Below are positions 44,571-55,824 of a stretch of DNA of 64,000 bases, one piece after another. The notes beneath the pieces were generated by a model, which worked only from the letters and a program-made list of their open reading frames with translations, did no database searches and was not told the origin of the DNA. The DNA lies in contig NC_053043.1 in assembly GCF_003473485.1 (NCBI RefSeq), positions 14,475,001-14,539,000 on the forward strand. The letters run 5' to 3'. How positions within the stretch are numbered: the first letter of the stretch is position 1; every line of letters begins with the position of its first letter. The position numbers and the translations under genes are program-made. This DNA comes from Medicago truncatula (lineage: Eukaryota; Streptophyta; Magnoliopsida; Fabales; Fabaceae).

Positions 44571-44861
44571 TTCACTGTGTCTTATCTCATCGACAAATTT
44601 GGATTCTCGCCTAAATTCGCACTCAAAGCTTCCAAACAACGTCGTTTCAAAGGATCATTCCAAGAGCAGCTTTTGTGCTATTTCTTCTGAATAAATGTTT
44701 GAGAAATAAGAATGCAAGCTTAACTTGTCCTTTGTAATGTCTGAGAAGTTGTTCATCATATGTTTATCAAAGGTATTAAGAAGGAGTATTCCTATCTATT
44801 AAAGTTGTATGTGGAAAAACTCAACCTTGCATACACCTGGGACAAAACATGCATGTCATAA
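44571..44861 (+). pseudogene. Chimeric mTERF remnant behind copy 7
   Basis: FTVSYLIDKFGFSPKF and ALKASKQRRF (N-terminal, closest to group II copy 9) are joined directly to the RIIPRAA region near the C-terminus, with a stretch equivalent to about 240 codons missing. The right part, ending AYTWDKTCMS, is of group I type. Frameshifts are present. The stop is followed by the group I flank gattttaaggtattttagcc. Confidence 0.8.
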
Positions 44862-44997
44862 TTAGATTTTAAGGTATTTTAGCCTTCGTATGTTATTCAA
44901 TATTCTATTTGAAATTTGTTTGGTAATGACTGTGATTCGAGCCAGTTTAGCTTTGCTTACTTTGACATATTATTATTATTTTTTATTGATATTTTTT

Positions 44998-45210
44998 AAA
45001 ATCCTATTGTTAATCAGTCTTAAATCGAATAATTTACATGTACTATATGGCAAAGTTGAATTTTCATGCATTTATGGGCATGTAGTACTATTTTTGTTTT
45101 TTTTTTGTTTTTCAAAATCCTATTGTTTATCAGTCTTAAATCGAATAATTTGCATGTACTATATGTCAAAGTTTTTTTCTTGCATTTATGGGCATGTAGT
45201 GCTATTTTTT
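44998..45210. repeat. Tandem duplication in the 3' flank of copy 7
   Basis: Two ~97-base units (44998-45096 and 45114-45210) share cagtcttaaatcgaataatt and catttatgggcatgtag, separated by a T-rich spacer. The homologous flank of copy 8 has only one unit (about 52920-53015). Confidence 0.9.
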
Positions 45211-45303
45211 AGTGTCATCCTTCTTTCATGTTTGTTTTGTCCAATAATCTATTATGAAGTCATCCCCCTAAAAGTTTCTTCAACTTGAACACTGTTTGTT
45301 GTG

Positions 45304-46599
45304 ATGAATATCCCTGTTCCTCCTCCGCTCATTGCAGCGGAGGGTCCACCGGCGGTGTTAATCCTCCTCCCCGACGAAGTTATCTTTGAATTCCTCTCAT
45401 TTCTTGAAGTGAAAGATCTGATGTGGATGAAGTGCGTGTGTAAGTCCTGGAACACCGTCATCTCTGATCCAATCTTCGCCAAAATGCATCTTAAGAAGAA
45501 GAAGAAGAAGAAGCAACACCTCACACTTCTCTCTGACAAGTCCAAAGGTTCCGGAGATTGTAGAGCTGTACCCATCTCTCGTTTGCTGCAAGAGATGAAT
45601 ACGTTTTCATCATCCCTAACCGATGACGATCTTCCTTACCACAACCGATTCAAGTACAATGACTGTGGTAATATTGTTGGTTCATGCAATGGATTGATCT
45701 GCTTGCATGGTTGTTCTTTCACTGCTAAGTATATTAACCACTCGCTCTCTTTCTGGAACCCTGCCACAAGGACTAAATCTGATACATTACTGTCCGTTTG
45801 CCCTTATTTCAAGCGCCCCCAGCATGAAACTTGCAAATTCACGCTTGGTTTTGATAATTCAACAGACACTTTCAAGGTGGTGATGCTAACTTTGAAAAGC
45901 GATGACAACCTTGTAGCTCTAGGGAAAACCGCTGCAAAAGTTTTCACTTTGGGGGGCGATAATAATGATGTTGCTTGGAGAGATATTCAATGTTTTCCCG
46001 TAGTAGTCGTCCCTCGTAATTTCTGTTTCGCTCAGTGCGATACTGTTTATTTGAATAATAGTATCAATTGGTTGGTCTGTCACCGCAACAACAATAACAA
46101 TCTTACCATTTGAACAATTTGTTTTTGTCTCGCTTGATTTGAGGACAGAGACATATACACAGTTCTTGCTCCCTCAATCTTGCAATTAAAAGCTACTTGT
46201 CCATTTCTTTCTGTGTCAGTGGACTGTCTTTCTGTGTTAAGGGACTGCATGTGTTTTTCTTATGATTTCAAGAAAACCCATCTTGTTATATGGAAAATGG
46301 ATGAATTTGGAGTTGAAGATTCTTGGACTCAATTCCTTAAAATTAGTTATATGAATCTTCAAATAGATTATCTTCCTCAATTGATTCCATTGTGTCTGTC
46401 TGAGGATGTTGATACACTCATATTCTCAATCAATCAAGCAGGCCAAGCAATTCTTTACAATTGGAAAGATAATAGAGTAAAGAGAATCAAAAGCACCAAT
46501 AGAATTACATGGAGCAGGGCCAAGGCATATGTTGAAAGTTTGATATCGACAGACTTGTTAAAAGTAAGTTCCTGTTCAATGATTTACTTGTTTGAATGA
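45304..46599 (+). pseudogene. F-box protein with F-box-associated domain, frameshifted
   Basis: The start MNIPVPPPLI leads into an F-box at about residues 21-62 (LLPDEVIFEFLSFLEVKDL, WMKCVCKSWNTVISDPIFAK). A lysine run and the F-box-associated module follow: GSCNGLICLHG, LSFWNPATR, FTLGFDNSTDTFKVVML and VYLNNSINWLV. At 46111 a TGA interrupts. Removing one T of atttgaac would give TIEQFVFVSLDLRTETYTQF, the expected continuation, and a second shift near 46165 restores the original frame, where SVLRDCMCFSYDFKKTHLVI, WKMDEFGVEDSWTQFLKISY and YNWKDNRVKR continue. A 21-base tandem duplication lies at 46207-46248. A donor-like gtaagt follows at 46564. F-box proteins recruit substrates to SCF ubiquitin ligases; this one probably yields at most a truncated ~269-residue protein. 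Confidence 0.8.
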
Positions 46600-47760
46600 T
46601 TTATTTCATCTTCAATTTAAAATCATGGTTTAACTAATAGTAATTATAAAGGATTAGTCGTTTTTTTATTGACAATTAGATCTTTGGAGTCAGTAAAAGC
46701 CGACGTTGTGTAGCAGTCCCTAGGCGCTACGTGAATCTCAGCTTTGTTGCATTTTTTAGAAGCTATGTGTGCATTATATAAACACCCACATAAGCCCTGA
46801 ATATATAGTTGTTTGCTTTGTTTCTTTTTACTTTTTAGTCATTTTGCCCTGAAATTTATTTGCTTAGTATTAGGTTTAAATACTGGTAACAATGAACTTC
46901 GGTTATTAGCTATGAATGCCTTCAATTTTATGTCCTGTTCTATTTTTGAGCTTTTGTATGTATGGTGCTTTGGTATAAATTTCTTGTATTGTTTCTCTAA
47001 ACTTCGACGTAATGGCCATGAAACTATTGCGTTTTAGGGCCTTGCCTCTTTGTTCTGCTATGCGTCGTTGACTACAGATTTAGATGAACCGAGTTATAAG
47101 CTTGAGTGCATTCTCTAGTGCAGGAATACATCGACACGGACATTAAAACTTGAGAAAATTTTCTTATGTAAGCAACATTTAGCGTTGATGAATGCTGCAT
47201 GCTTTAGCAAGCACCACTTAGCAGCATTTTAGCACCTAAACTATTTGCAGTCTACAACCTTAGCTTTCCTAAGTAAATACTGCACATAAGAAATAGAGAG
47301 TGCAAATCAATCAGATTGCATCTTTATAGAGTACTGGTTAAAAAATTTCTAGTTTTAATTTTCGCTCGTATACAGAAACACGTCTCACGTTGGTGAAATT
47401 TCATTTCATTCCTTCTATTTACAAAACTTAATCTTATTTGCTACTGTTTAGAAGTTCTCAACTCTCTAAAATCAAAATATGGTAACACATGTGTCATTGT
47501 AAAGCTGTCATCATGTACACATGCAAGTTTTCTAAGCTTATACCACAATTAATAGTTCTAATACCATGGTTGATAGATTGCAGCCTTTTTACTTCACAGA
47601 TGGATGCACATAATTAATAGTTTTATTCTTGTACACATGCACATAAATGCTTGTAATTTAGGGCTGCTCTTATGTTTAGCTTACATAAATTAGTGGCATA
47701 CAATGCAAAATCAAACATATAGGAATCTACAGAGAATAGATTATAGAGCATTTAGCGAAT
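46600..47760. other. Region downstream of the F-box gene
   Basis: AT-rich; short open frames only and no recognised product. It may include the 3' UTR or an intron of the F-box gene. Confidence 0.45.
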
Positions 47761-47769
47761 AATGATATA

Positions 47770-47995
47770 TACAAAATTTGGATTGGGATAAGCTTAATAT
47801 CAAAGAAACCTAATGAAGACTGGTGGTTTGAAGTTGTATCTTCCTTGAATTTGGCATTGTATAAAAGTTGTATGCAGAGTGGTAATTCAAAATACATAAA
47901 ACCTAAGAGAATTCTTGGATCCCTTGTTTACTGTGCAAAAATCCATATGATCGCCTCTTTGTGTAGTCCATCAAGTTTTCAGAATAGATACTCAG
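47770..47995 (+). pseudogene. NPH3-domain fragment
   Basis: One frame reads NEDWWFEVVSSLNLALYKSC, then KPKRILGSLVYCAKIHM, then SSFQNRYSAAYKSTLEQ. This is the order found in the NPH3 domain of plant BTB/POZ-NPH3 proteins (photoreceptor-signalling and auxin-transport adaptors): an EDWWFED-S-L-L-LY motif followed by GSL-YYAK-H. No BTB domain or remaining NPH3 parts are visible nearby, so this is an isolated exon-sized remnant. Identification rests on motif resemblance only. Confidence 0.5.
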
Positions 47996-48039
47996 CAGCT
48001 TATAAGTCAACTTTGGAGCAGTGTTTTCGATGGCGTGAT

Positions 48040-48175
48040 ATGCAAATGGCTAATAATCCTCTATATAAACACGCCATTGCAGCTTATGGCGCCACCATGG
48101 TGGGCATCCCTTCACAAAATGGCTACTACTCCGCCATGCCATTCTGCCATGGCGGCACCATGACCGCCACTTAAC
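48040..48175. repeat. GC-rich CCATGG-type insertion
   Basis: A locally GC-rich segment with repeated GCCATGGCGG/GGCGCCACCATGG words, partly self-complementary. Such GCCGCCAT-rich strings occur at the ends of some plant elements, but I cannot assign it. Confidence 0.3.
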
Positions 48176-51132
48176 AACACTGCTTTTGGATAGGAATATA
48201 GGGGTTGGAATTATGAAGTGATCATGAGCTAAACTCCCCCCTAATAAAAAAAAAAACTACTAACATCTGTCATTTAAAAAAAAAGAAAAAAAAAACTCTT
48301 TCTGATGCAGCTCTGTAGAGTAGGATTTAAGAAATAGTATAGTCATTGCAAAATGAAAAGGCAAACCAACCTAGTTTCCAAAGGATGCAACCTGTTGAAA
48401 AAAATAGAGAGAATGCTCAATCATTTCTGGACTATAGACTGTTATTATATTGATTCTACATATGTTTGTATAGAAGCAAAGGTGTATAGGTTCTCAATGT
48501 TTGAGCCCACAATAGCAAAAGAAAGCACAGGTAACGATCTTTTTAACCATGTCATATTATATGTAATAACTATTTAAAAATAGTAGAGGTGATGAACATG
48601 TTTGAATTCCAAAATCACTTTTAAATAAGGTATTAGGTAGTTTTGTTTAGAGTTTTGATCAAGTTTTCAACTATTGTATGTTATATTATATGGGTTTTTT
48701 GGCCTTTTAATTAACTTTGTTACTTTGGACCAAGCAGGATCACCATAAGCTGAAGCAACTACGTACTTCATCTGATTCTCCTAGCAAGCAAGGCACTGAT
48801 CATGCTCATACATAGAGGTCCTCGTGAATTGTTAATGGTAGCTTGTTTTGATCTAGCACTGAAGCAGACTGTTCCCTGCTATTTATCCTTTAGATTTATT
48901 TTTATTTTTTATTTTGATTGCATGAATAATATATCATGTGATGTTGAAGGCGTATTTACATTTCACATCTTTCATGGTACATTCGTAGGTTCAGGTTATT
49001 TCCTAGTTTGCTATTAAAGAATTGATAATTATAGTTTGATTTGGATAATTTACCATGCTTTCTAATTTAATTTTTAAAAGAAGTTGATAGTTTGCATAAC
49101 TTTGTATCCGTTTCCCATGCTAAACCTCACCCAAAACTAAAGTTGGTTCAAGTAGAACTAAACTTAGGGGCCTTATGAAAGGTCTCAGGTTTGAAGGGAA
49201 ATCTATTGAAATTTAGTTTGCAGATATAATAGGGTTCATCCAAAAACGTTAAATATAACATGGTTCATCCAGAAATATTTAATGTTAGTTATTAAATAAT
49301 TATAAATCTAGTGGTCGGTGTTGACCACATCAGCTCCGAGACTCATTGATGGCTGTTATTTATTTTTGTAATTTTTTTAATATTTACTAAAATAATAAAT
49401 TCACCTAAAATAATTATAAATCTATTTCGCTAAAAAAATAATAAATTAGAAATCTATTTTAAATATCTCTTTTCTCCTGTTTTTTATTTCCAGATTTATT
49501 ATTTTTTTCTTTCTGTTTTTATTTAAATTTTTTTCACCTTTTTATTAATAATTTTTTTAAATACTTTTGTATTCATTGAATTTATATTAACATAGGAATA
49601 CTTCTTGAAAATAATTAACACTTGAAATAATCTATTGGATCATTAATATAAGTTGAATGGATTGGGTCCCGTGAGCTTAATTGGTAGGGACAAATGCATT
49701 TTGTATGCAGGGGCCGGGGTTCGAACCTCGAACACTCCACTTCTCCATATTTAAAATGTGTGAGCTCCAGCCACTAGGCTACCTGATAAAAAAAATAAGT
49801 TGAATGGATTGGATTCATTCATATCGGATTGAATCCAATCCATCAACACATTTTTTGTTTGATGGACGAATACGAATTTGGTGGATCAAATTGTCATTTG
49901 TATGTTTACTAGTCGAGTTTGTGTTCACCGTCACAACTCACGTTCATCTGATCATAGTTCATGGTCATGAGATGAAGGAGCGGTTCACCCTATTTCGGCG
50001 TCTAAATTGCATTTGCAACTAATTTAGCGATACTTTTTTTTTTCTTCAATAATTTTTTAATTTATATCAAATATTATATAACTGAATCAAGTGATTGAAC
50101 TCTTATGATGAATATTAGTATAGAACTGAATCAAGTGATTGAGTTAAAATGGTTGAGCTTCACCAACGGTCAACGGATACATCATTTTGGAGAATTCAAA
50201 TTTGATTACTGAATGAAATGATTTTTGATCAAACTATATTTATTTCACGACTAAAGTCTGAATTATCATAACCTCTGGAAAAGAGAAGTTTAACATAAAA
50301 ATAATAACGAGTGCATCCAAGATATTATTTGCAAATCTAAAATAATGTGTTTTTATAAAAATGAGTGTATTCTATCCATTAGAAATTATGGTATTCAAGA
50401 TTTTTAAAGAATATTTTTTAATTGAGTATGACTCAAGTGCCCTAAGAATATTTTTTAAAGATTAAAAAAATAAAAATAATTCATAGAAACAACCAATCAG
50501 AAAATTTTATTGAATTTAATTAAATAAAAACTAAAATTAAAATTGGCACGTTTTCTTTCAAAGTTTTTACTTTTCTCTTTCAATGTGTCTTTTTCTATGA
50601 TCAATTCTACATACCAAATGTACATGTATTTGATTAAATACAAAAACCAAAGAAATTAGGAAACCCTTATGAAGGATGCACACAACACAAGTGTAGGTGC
50701 AGAAGAAGAGACCCAACATCAATGGCCTTCATGCGGGAGATTGAATGGAGAAGAATGAAAAGTGATGGGCTATTGAAAAACATTTTGGATGTGGATAAGA
50801 ATTGGATTTGTTTAAATAAGAAAGTTAAAAAGGATATTGTCCGAGGAAGAAGCAACAAACACATGATGTAATATAGAGAAAAGAAGAAAGAATTCTAAAA
50901 CAACATTGTTGCTGTGTTTTTGTTTCTAGAGAGAGACGGTGAGAGAAGAATAGAGAAAAAAATTGATTGGTTGTTTTTAAACTATGACGTGTTATGTTCG
51001 TTTGCATCTAAGAATTTCTCTGTGGAATTTACAAATTCACATAAGATTTTCACTTTTTATCAAGCGTCTTTACCCTGTCTCCTCTTCGACACAATACTCA
51101 CTCTCACTGTTCCCACATAACATTGTCAAGCC
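48176..51132. other. Gene-free region with one SINE
   Basis: 48445-48590 is a close copy of 53431-53570 (ctacatatgtttgtatagaa, gagcccacaatagcaaaaga). A SINE lies at 49666-49794. The rest is AT-rich without a supported gene. The last ~60 bases are homologous to the 5' flank of copy 7. Confidence 0.55.
49666..49794 (+). mobile_element. tRNA-derived SINE with 18-bp TSD
   Basis: 129 bases between perfect 18-base direct repeats ATAAGTTGAATGGATTGG (49648-49665 and 49795-49812). Box A-like gagcttaattggta and a perfect box B ggttcgaacc are present, with 3' end aggctacctgataaaaaaa. Same family as the degenerate copy at 15009-15104. Confidence 0.92.
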
Positions 51133-52389
51133 ATGTTGAAGAAACTGTTTCTTTCCCAGAATGTTGTTTTATGTCTCATCACAACAAAATCAACAACCCC
51201 AAAATTCAACAACCCTCTTTTCAACCAACACTTGTTGTTCCCAATTTCACTCAGAAGCTTCTGCACATCGGAATCAGACACACAACCATTTGCTGTATCA
51301 TACCTCGTCAACAAATTTGGTTTCTCACATGAATCGGCTCTCAAAGCTTTCAACAACAGACAGGTTCGTTTCAATACCCCAGATAATCCTGATTCTGTTA
51401 TCACCTTCTTTCAAAACCATGGCTTTTCACACGATAACATACGCATCATCATCACAAAAGCACCATGGTTACTTTCATCACAACCCCACAAAATGGTATT
51501 GCCAAAGTTTCAATTTTTACTCTCCAAAGGTGCTTCTTCCTCTGATATTATTCGCCTGTTAACTGCAAATCCTAAAATTTTACAAAGTAGTTTGGAGAAA
51601 CGAATAATCCCTCTTTTTCAATTGTTAAATAGGTTTTCGAAAACCAACAAGGATACCATTGTTTGCTTAATTCGAAATTCACTATCGTTTATTATTTATC
51701 CCTATCATGTTCTAGAGGCTAATATCAATTTGATGATTGAATTTGGAGTTTCTGATTCTAACATTGCTAGATTGCTTCAAACAAGGTCATCTATATTTGG
51801 TTCAACTGATTTGATTAAGTCATTAGAGGAAGTTAAGTGTTTAGGGTTTCATCCTTCAAAGACTACTTTTGGGGCTGCTTTGATAGCCAAGAAATGTAGT
51901 AAAAAACTTTGGGATGAGAAAGTTGATGTCTTTAAGAAATGGGGCTGGTCTGATGAAGTTGTCATCCGAGTATTTAGGTTTCAGCCTAATTTATTGGGTG
52001 CTTCCAATGGTAAGATTAATTTGTTGATGAATTTTTGGGTCAATCAATTGGGTTGGGATTCCTTGGCACTTACTAAATGTCCACTTATGTTTGGTTATAG
52101 TTTACATAAAAGGATCATTCCAAGGGCCTCAGTTTTGCAATTTCTTTTGATGAAAGGTTTGCGAAAAAAGAATGCAAGCTTAGTTACACCATTTACTTAT
52201 TCCGAGAAATTGTTCTTGAGCAAGTGTGTTTTATGCTTTAAGGAGGAGTCTGATTATCTATTAAAGCTATATGAGGAAAAAATGAAATTTGCACACACAA
52301 TGGAAAACGATGGCATGGCATTCACTACAACAACAACAACCAAGCCTTATCCCACTAAAAGGGGTCGGCAATGGCATGGCATTCACTAA
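51133..52389 (+). CDS. mTERF family protein, group II, copy 8, with retroposon-derived C-terminus
   Basis: 418 residues starting MLKKLFLSQNVVLCL. Presequence features extend to about residue 47 (SLRSFCTSESD), then SYLVNKFGFSHESALKAF. Repeats: NPDSVITFFQNHGFSHDN, LPKFQFLLSKGASSSD, LEEVKCLGFHPSKTTFGAAL, FKKWGWSDEVV, FWVNQLGWDSLAL and IIPRASVLQFLLMKGL. KFAHTMENDGMAFT corresponds to the normal end, but a 43-base retroposon fragment (52328-52370) plus an 18-base target duplication then adds TTTTTKPYPTKRGRQWHGIH-like residues before a new stop. The sister gene at 59731 stops after MPFTN. The insertion therefore replaces the last residue and appends about 18 residues, many threonine or basic. The effect on function is unknown. 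A chimeric mTERF remnant follows within 75 bases. Confidence 0.9.
   Translation: MLKKLFLSQNVVLCLITTKSTTPKFNNPLFNQHLLFPISLRSFCTSESDTQPFAVSYLVNKFGFSHESALKAFNNRQVRFNTPDNPDSVITFFQNHGFSHDNIRIIITKAPWLLSSQPHKMVLPKFQFLLSKGASSSDIIRLLTANPKILQSSLEKRIIPLFQLLNRFSKTNKDTIVCLIRNSLSFIIYPYHVLEANINLMIEFGVSDSNIARLLQTRSSIFGSTDLIKSLEEVKCLGFHPSKTTFGAALIAKKCSKKLWDEKVDVFKKWGWSDEVVIRVFRFQPNLLGASNGKINLLMNFWVNQLGWDSLALTKCPLMFGYSLHKRIIPRASVLQFLLMKGLRKKNASLVTPFTYSEKLFLSKCVLCFKEESDYLLKLYEEKMKFAHTMENDGMAFTTTTTTKPYPTKRGRQWHGIH
52328..52370 (-). mobile_element. 5'-truncated (TTG)n-tailed SINE fragment in coding sequence
   Basis: 43 bases flanked by perfect 18-base target duplications ATGGCATGGCATTCACTA (52310-52327 and 52371-52388). 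On the minus strand it reads gtgggataaggcttggttg followed by TTG repeats, matching the tail of the fragment at 61891-61950. The (TTG)n tail is known from TS-type plant SINEs; the exact family is uncertain. Confidence 0.88.
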
Positions 52390-52460
52390 TTAGGCAGTTT
52401 CATAATCTTCTCTTGAAATGCAACCTTAGCTTGTCAGTCCATACCACCACTTCACACTCA

Positions 52461-52789
52461 TTCACTGTGTCTTATCTCATCGACAAATTCGGGTTCTCGC
52501 TTAAATTCGCACAAAGCTTTCAAATTCGGATTCTCGCCTAAATTCGCACTCAAAGCTTCCAAACAACTTTGTTTCAAAGGATCATTCCAAGAGCAGCTGT
52601 TGTGCAATTTCTTCTGAATAAAGGTTTGAGAAATAAGAATGCAAGCTTAACTTGTCCTTTTGTAATGTTTGAGAAGTTGTTCGTGATATGTTAATCAAAG
52701 GTATTAAGAAGGAGTATTCCTATCTATTAAAGTTGTATGAGGAAAAACTCAACCTTGCATACACCAGGGACAAAATATGTATGTCACAA
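52461..52789 (+). pseudogene. Chimeric mTERF remnant behind copy 8
   Basis: Homologous to 44571-44861, with the same N-terminal to C-terminal junction (…RIIPRAAVVQFLLNKGLRNK). Two differences from the other copy: a ~37-base tandem duplication of aaattcgNgttctcgcNtaa near 52490-52560, and the final stop changed TAA to CAA at 52787. The C-terminal piece reads IKGIKKEYSYLLKLYEEKLN. Not functional. Confidence 0.8.
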
Positions 52790-54704
52790 TTAGATTTTAA
52801 GGTATGTCTTCGTATGTTATTCCATATTCTATTTGAAATTTATTTTGTAATTACTGTGATTCGAGCTAGTTTAGCTTTGCTTACTTGGACATATGTTCTT
52901 TTTTTTTTACTGATATTTTTCAAAATCCTATTGTTTATCAGTCTTAAATCGAATAATTTGCCTGTACTGTCAAAGTTGAATTTTCTTGCATTTATGGGCA
53001 TGTAGTACTATTTTTGTGTCATTCTCCTTTCATGTTGGTTTTGTCCAATAATCTATTGCATAAACTCAGCTATACCAGATTATGTTTTTGAACTTAAAGT
53101 GGCTTTAGGTTTTAGCTGTAATTGTAATTTCTTTGCAAATACCAAAAGTCCAAATAGTCATGGATAAATACAGCCGTAATTATGGTAGCTGTGCAATTGT
53201 GAAGACCTTTCATTCACCGGTACTGAAGCTGCGTTTGTGTTTGGCTACAATTATTTAAATTTAAAATACTTAACATTTAGCAACTTAGCATTATGCCATA
53301 TATAGTCTTATATGGAGGTACTTTATTTTCCTCAATGACTTTTGGATATTCTAATTGCCCTGAATGCTGCCCAGCCCTTTCTTGGTGATGACTGTGAATA
53401 ATATCAGTTAAGCTCTGCTTATCCTACATATGATATTGATTCTACATATGTTTGTATAGAAGCAGAGGTGTATAGGTTTTCCAATGTTTGAGCCCACAAT
53501 AGCAAAAGAAAGCAAATGTAATGAACTGTTTAACCATGTCATATTATGTGTAATAACTGTTTACAATAGTGAAGCTACAATTATTGTTGTGGGCTACGGT
53601 TATGTACAATACTTGGCAGTTAGCCTTATGCCATAGTCATATCAGGTCTAACATAGCACTTGATTTTGTCTCATATTATTGTCTGTACTTTGGCTAGCTA
53701 AAATGGATAGTGGAGTCAAGTTCAAATATCCAAGGTTATTTATTTATTTACTTACCTTTTAAAATTACAGTATGTTTTAAATTCCTCCTTCATTGCAGTC
53801 TACCCTCTCTACCTAATAGTGGCATTTGAGTTGTATTCATTGCAGCCTCCAATACCTTCATTGTGATGGGTGTAAAGGGCTGGATTTAATCCCACATTGC
53901 ATAGATATATGGCCTATGAGGTGTTTATTTTGAGGAGATGTTTCACTTAGTTGCTTTTGAATATTGTCTATTGTCTTGGACACTTATAACCTAGTATTAA
54001 GGAAGATTTTAACTTACCTCTTATTTTGTTTACCACTCACACTTTTTCACTCTGAAATGGGAAGATTTTTTGTAGTATATCACCTATAAGGAAGAAGCGT
54101 TCGTTTAACTGGAAAGGATGTGGAACAAAACTTTGTTGTGTTTTAGTGTATGTATGAAATTAGCTTCTTTGCAACGAAAAGTATCATTATGTTCTTTATT
54201 ATTTTTTAAGTGTTTAACATTGGATAAAAGATGATGAACATGTGTTTATAAGTGGGGGCAATGTTTGCTCAACCACAATTTCCATTATAGTAATTGTTAT
54301 TGTAGATATTTATAAATTCCCTTTTCTTTTGGCGGAGGATATTGATAAATATGCAGTCTTTTATTTTGGGTTTTTGAGTAATGGTGGTGTTTGCCAAAGT
54401 TTTATGTAACTGAATTCACATGCATCCATCCTTTTTAAGTAAATTTTGGTGTATACTTTTATGCCATATTATTTTATTTTGAGATGGAGTGCAAGGACAA
54501 TGCTGTCAAGAGTATCAATTTAGTTTTTTTTTTTTAGAGGACAAAAAAAATATATTAATGGACATGGGTACAAATTTAATGGCATTCTTGCCCGTTGATA
54601 TTTATATTCGCTATTAAACTAAATAAACTACATAAATATTCTTATATAAATATAAAAGATTAAAAACCCCTTCAACATCGGTCAACAAAATAGGAACTTT
54701 AATA
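52790..54704. other. 3' flank of copy 8 and remnant
   Basis: No gene seen. Homologous to the flank of copy 7 up to about 53058, where the copy 7 locus departs into the F-box gene. 53431-53570 matches 48445-48590. Later sequence is AT-rich, with a long T run at 54520-54535. Confidence 0.55.
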
Positions 54705-54977
54705 ATCCCTCCGTCTCTAAAAAATAGTCGTTTAAAGTTTATGCAAGGTTATTAAGGAAATGATTTTTTGTGTTGATTTCAATGGTAAAATTAATATCAT
54801 TTACTAAAATATCCTTATTAATTGTAGTTAGTGGAGTAGTTAAGTTAGATGAAATTCAATTAATAAGGATATAATAATGGAAAATAATAATAAATGTTGC
54901 ATTGATATTCTAAAGTGACAATTATTTTGAGAAAAAGAAAAAGTGTTAAAGAGACAATTATTATGAGACGGAGGGAG
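54705..54977. mobile_element. Stowaway-like MITE
   Basis: The ends tccctccgtctct and gagacggaggga are inverted repeats between TA dinucleotides (54703-54704, 54978-54979). About 273 bases, non-coding. A truncated relative lies at 55344-55553. Confidence 0.8.
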
Positions 54978-55343
54978 TATTATATAAGAATATTGTTATG
55001 TATCAATATTATTATGTTTTGGTGAAGAAAATGAATGTGATTAATTTTTGTTGTTAAATTTTAGGTGGTTAAAAAATTTAACAAAAATATTTTTATTTAT
55101 TTATAAATGTTATCCATAAATATTTGTATATACGGATGGATATCTCAAAATCGTAGGATTGTCTGCTTTATCAACATGTAAATGAAGCGCATATGGATAT
55201 CATATTTATCCAATAAAATGAAGACATAGATATCATTTGCTGATTTACATCCCTTCTAACTTTTTATACTTGTATGTGAGTTTTCAATATTATTATCATT
55301 AGGTATATTTAAAATAAAAAAAAACTAAACCCAATTGTTAAGA

Positions 55344-55553
55344 AATGGGTAGTAGTGTTGATTTTACTAGTATAAAATGTGTTTCATTTACTAAAAACAT
55401 CTTAATTAATTATAGTTAGTAAAGTAGTTAAATAATTGAAATGTAATAAGCAATGATATGTTACTGAAAAATAATAAATATCGTATTACCATTATAAAAT
55501 AAAAAAATATTTGAGAAAAAAATAGAAAACATGACATAATTTGAGAGACGGAG
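55344..55553. mobile_element. Truncated Stowaway-like MITE
   Basis: Shares the interior of the 54705-54977 element (catttactaaaaNatc, aattgtagttagt) and its right end (gagagacggagga), but lacks the left end. Confidence 0.6.
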
Positions 55554-55824
55554 GACTATCTTTTCTTTCAAAGGTAATAGTCATTTTGATCCTTGAATGT
55601 GTAATGAATAGTTACAATATTCTTTCAACGTATAAAATTTTATAATAATTCCTAATTGTATACTCGGATAATCAAAATAGTTTTGACGCTAAAATAATCT
55701 CTTAATACCTATAATAACTATTTTTATATAAAGATTGAAATGACAATAAATTAGTACTTGTAAGTACTAATGTTACGATATATTGAACGATTGGTACGAT
55801 AATATTAACAAACACATTTTAAAG

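Noticed and set aside
49670-49740. Possible tRNA gene (box A and box B present)
   Set aside because: Part of a SINE with 18-base target duplications; no tRNA cloverleaf with an acceptor stem was evident.
52688-53005. 105-codon frame after mTERF copy 8
   Set aside because: A remnant mTERF C-terminus reading through a lost stop into flanking DNA.
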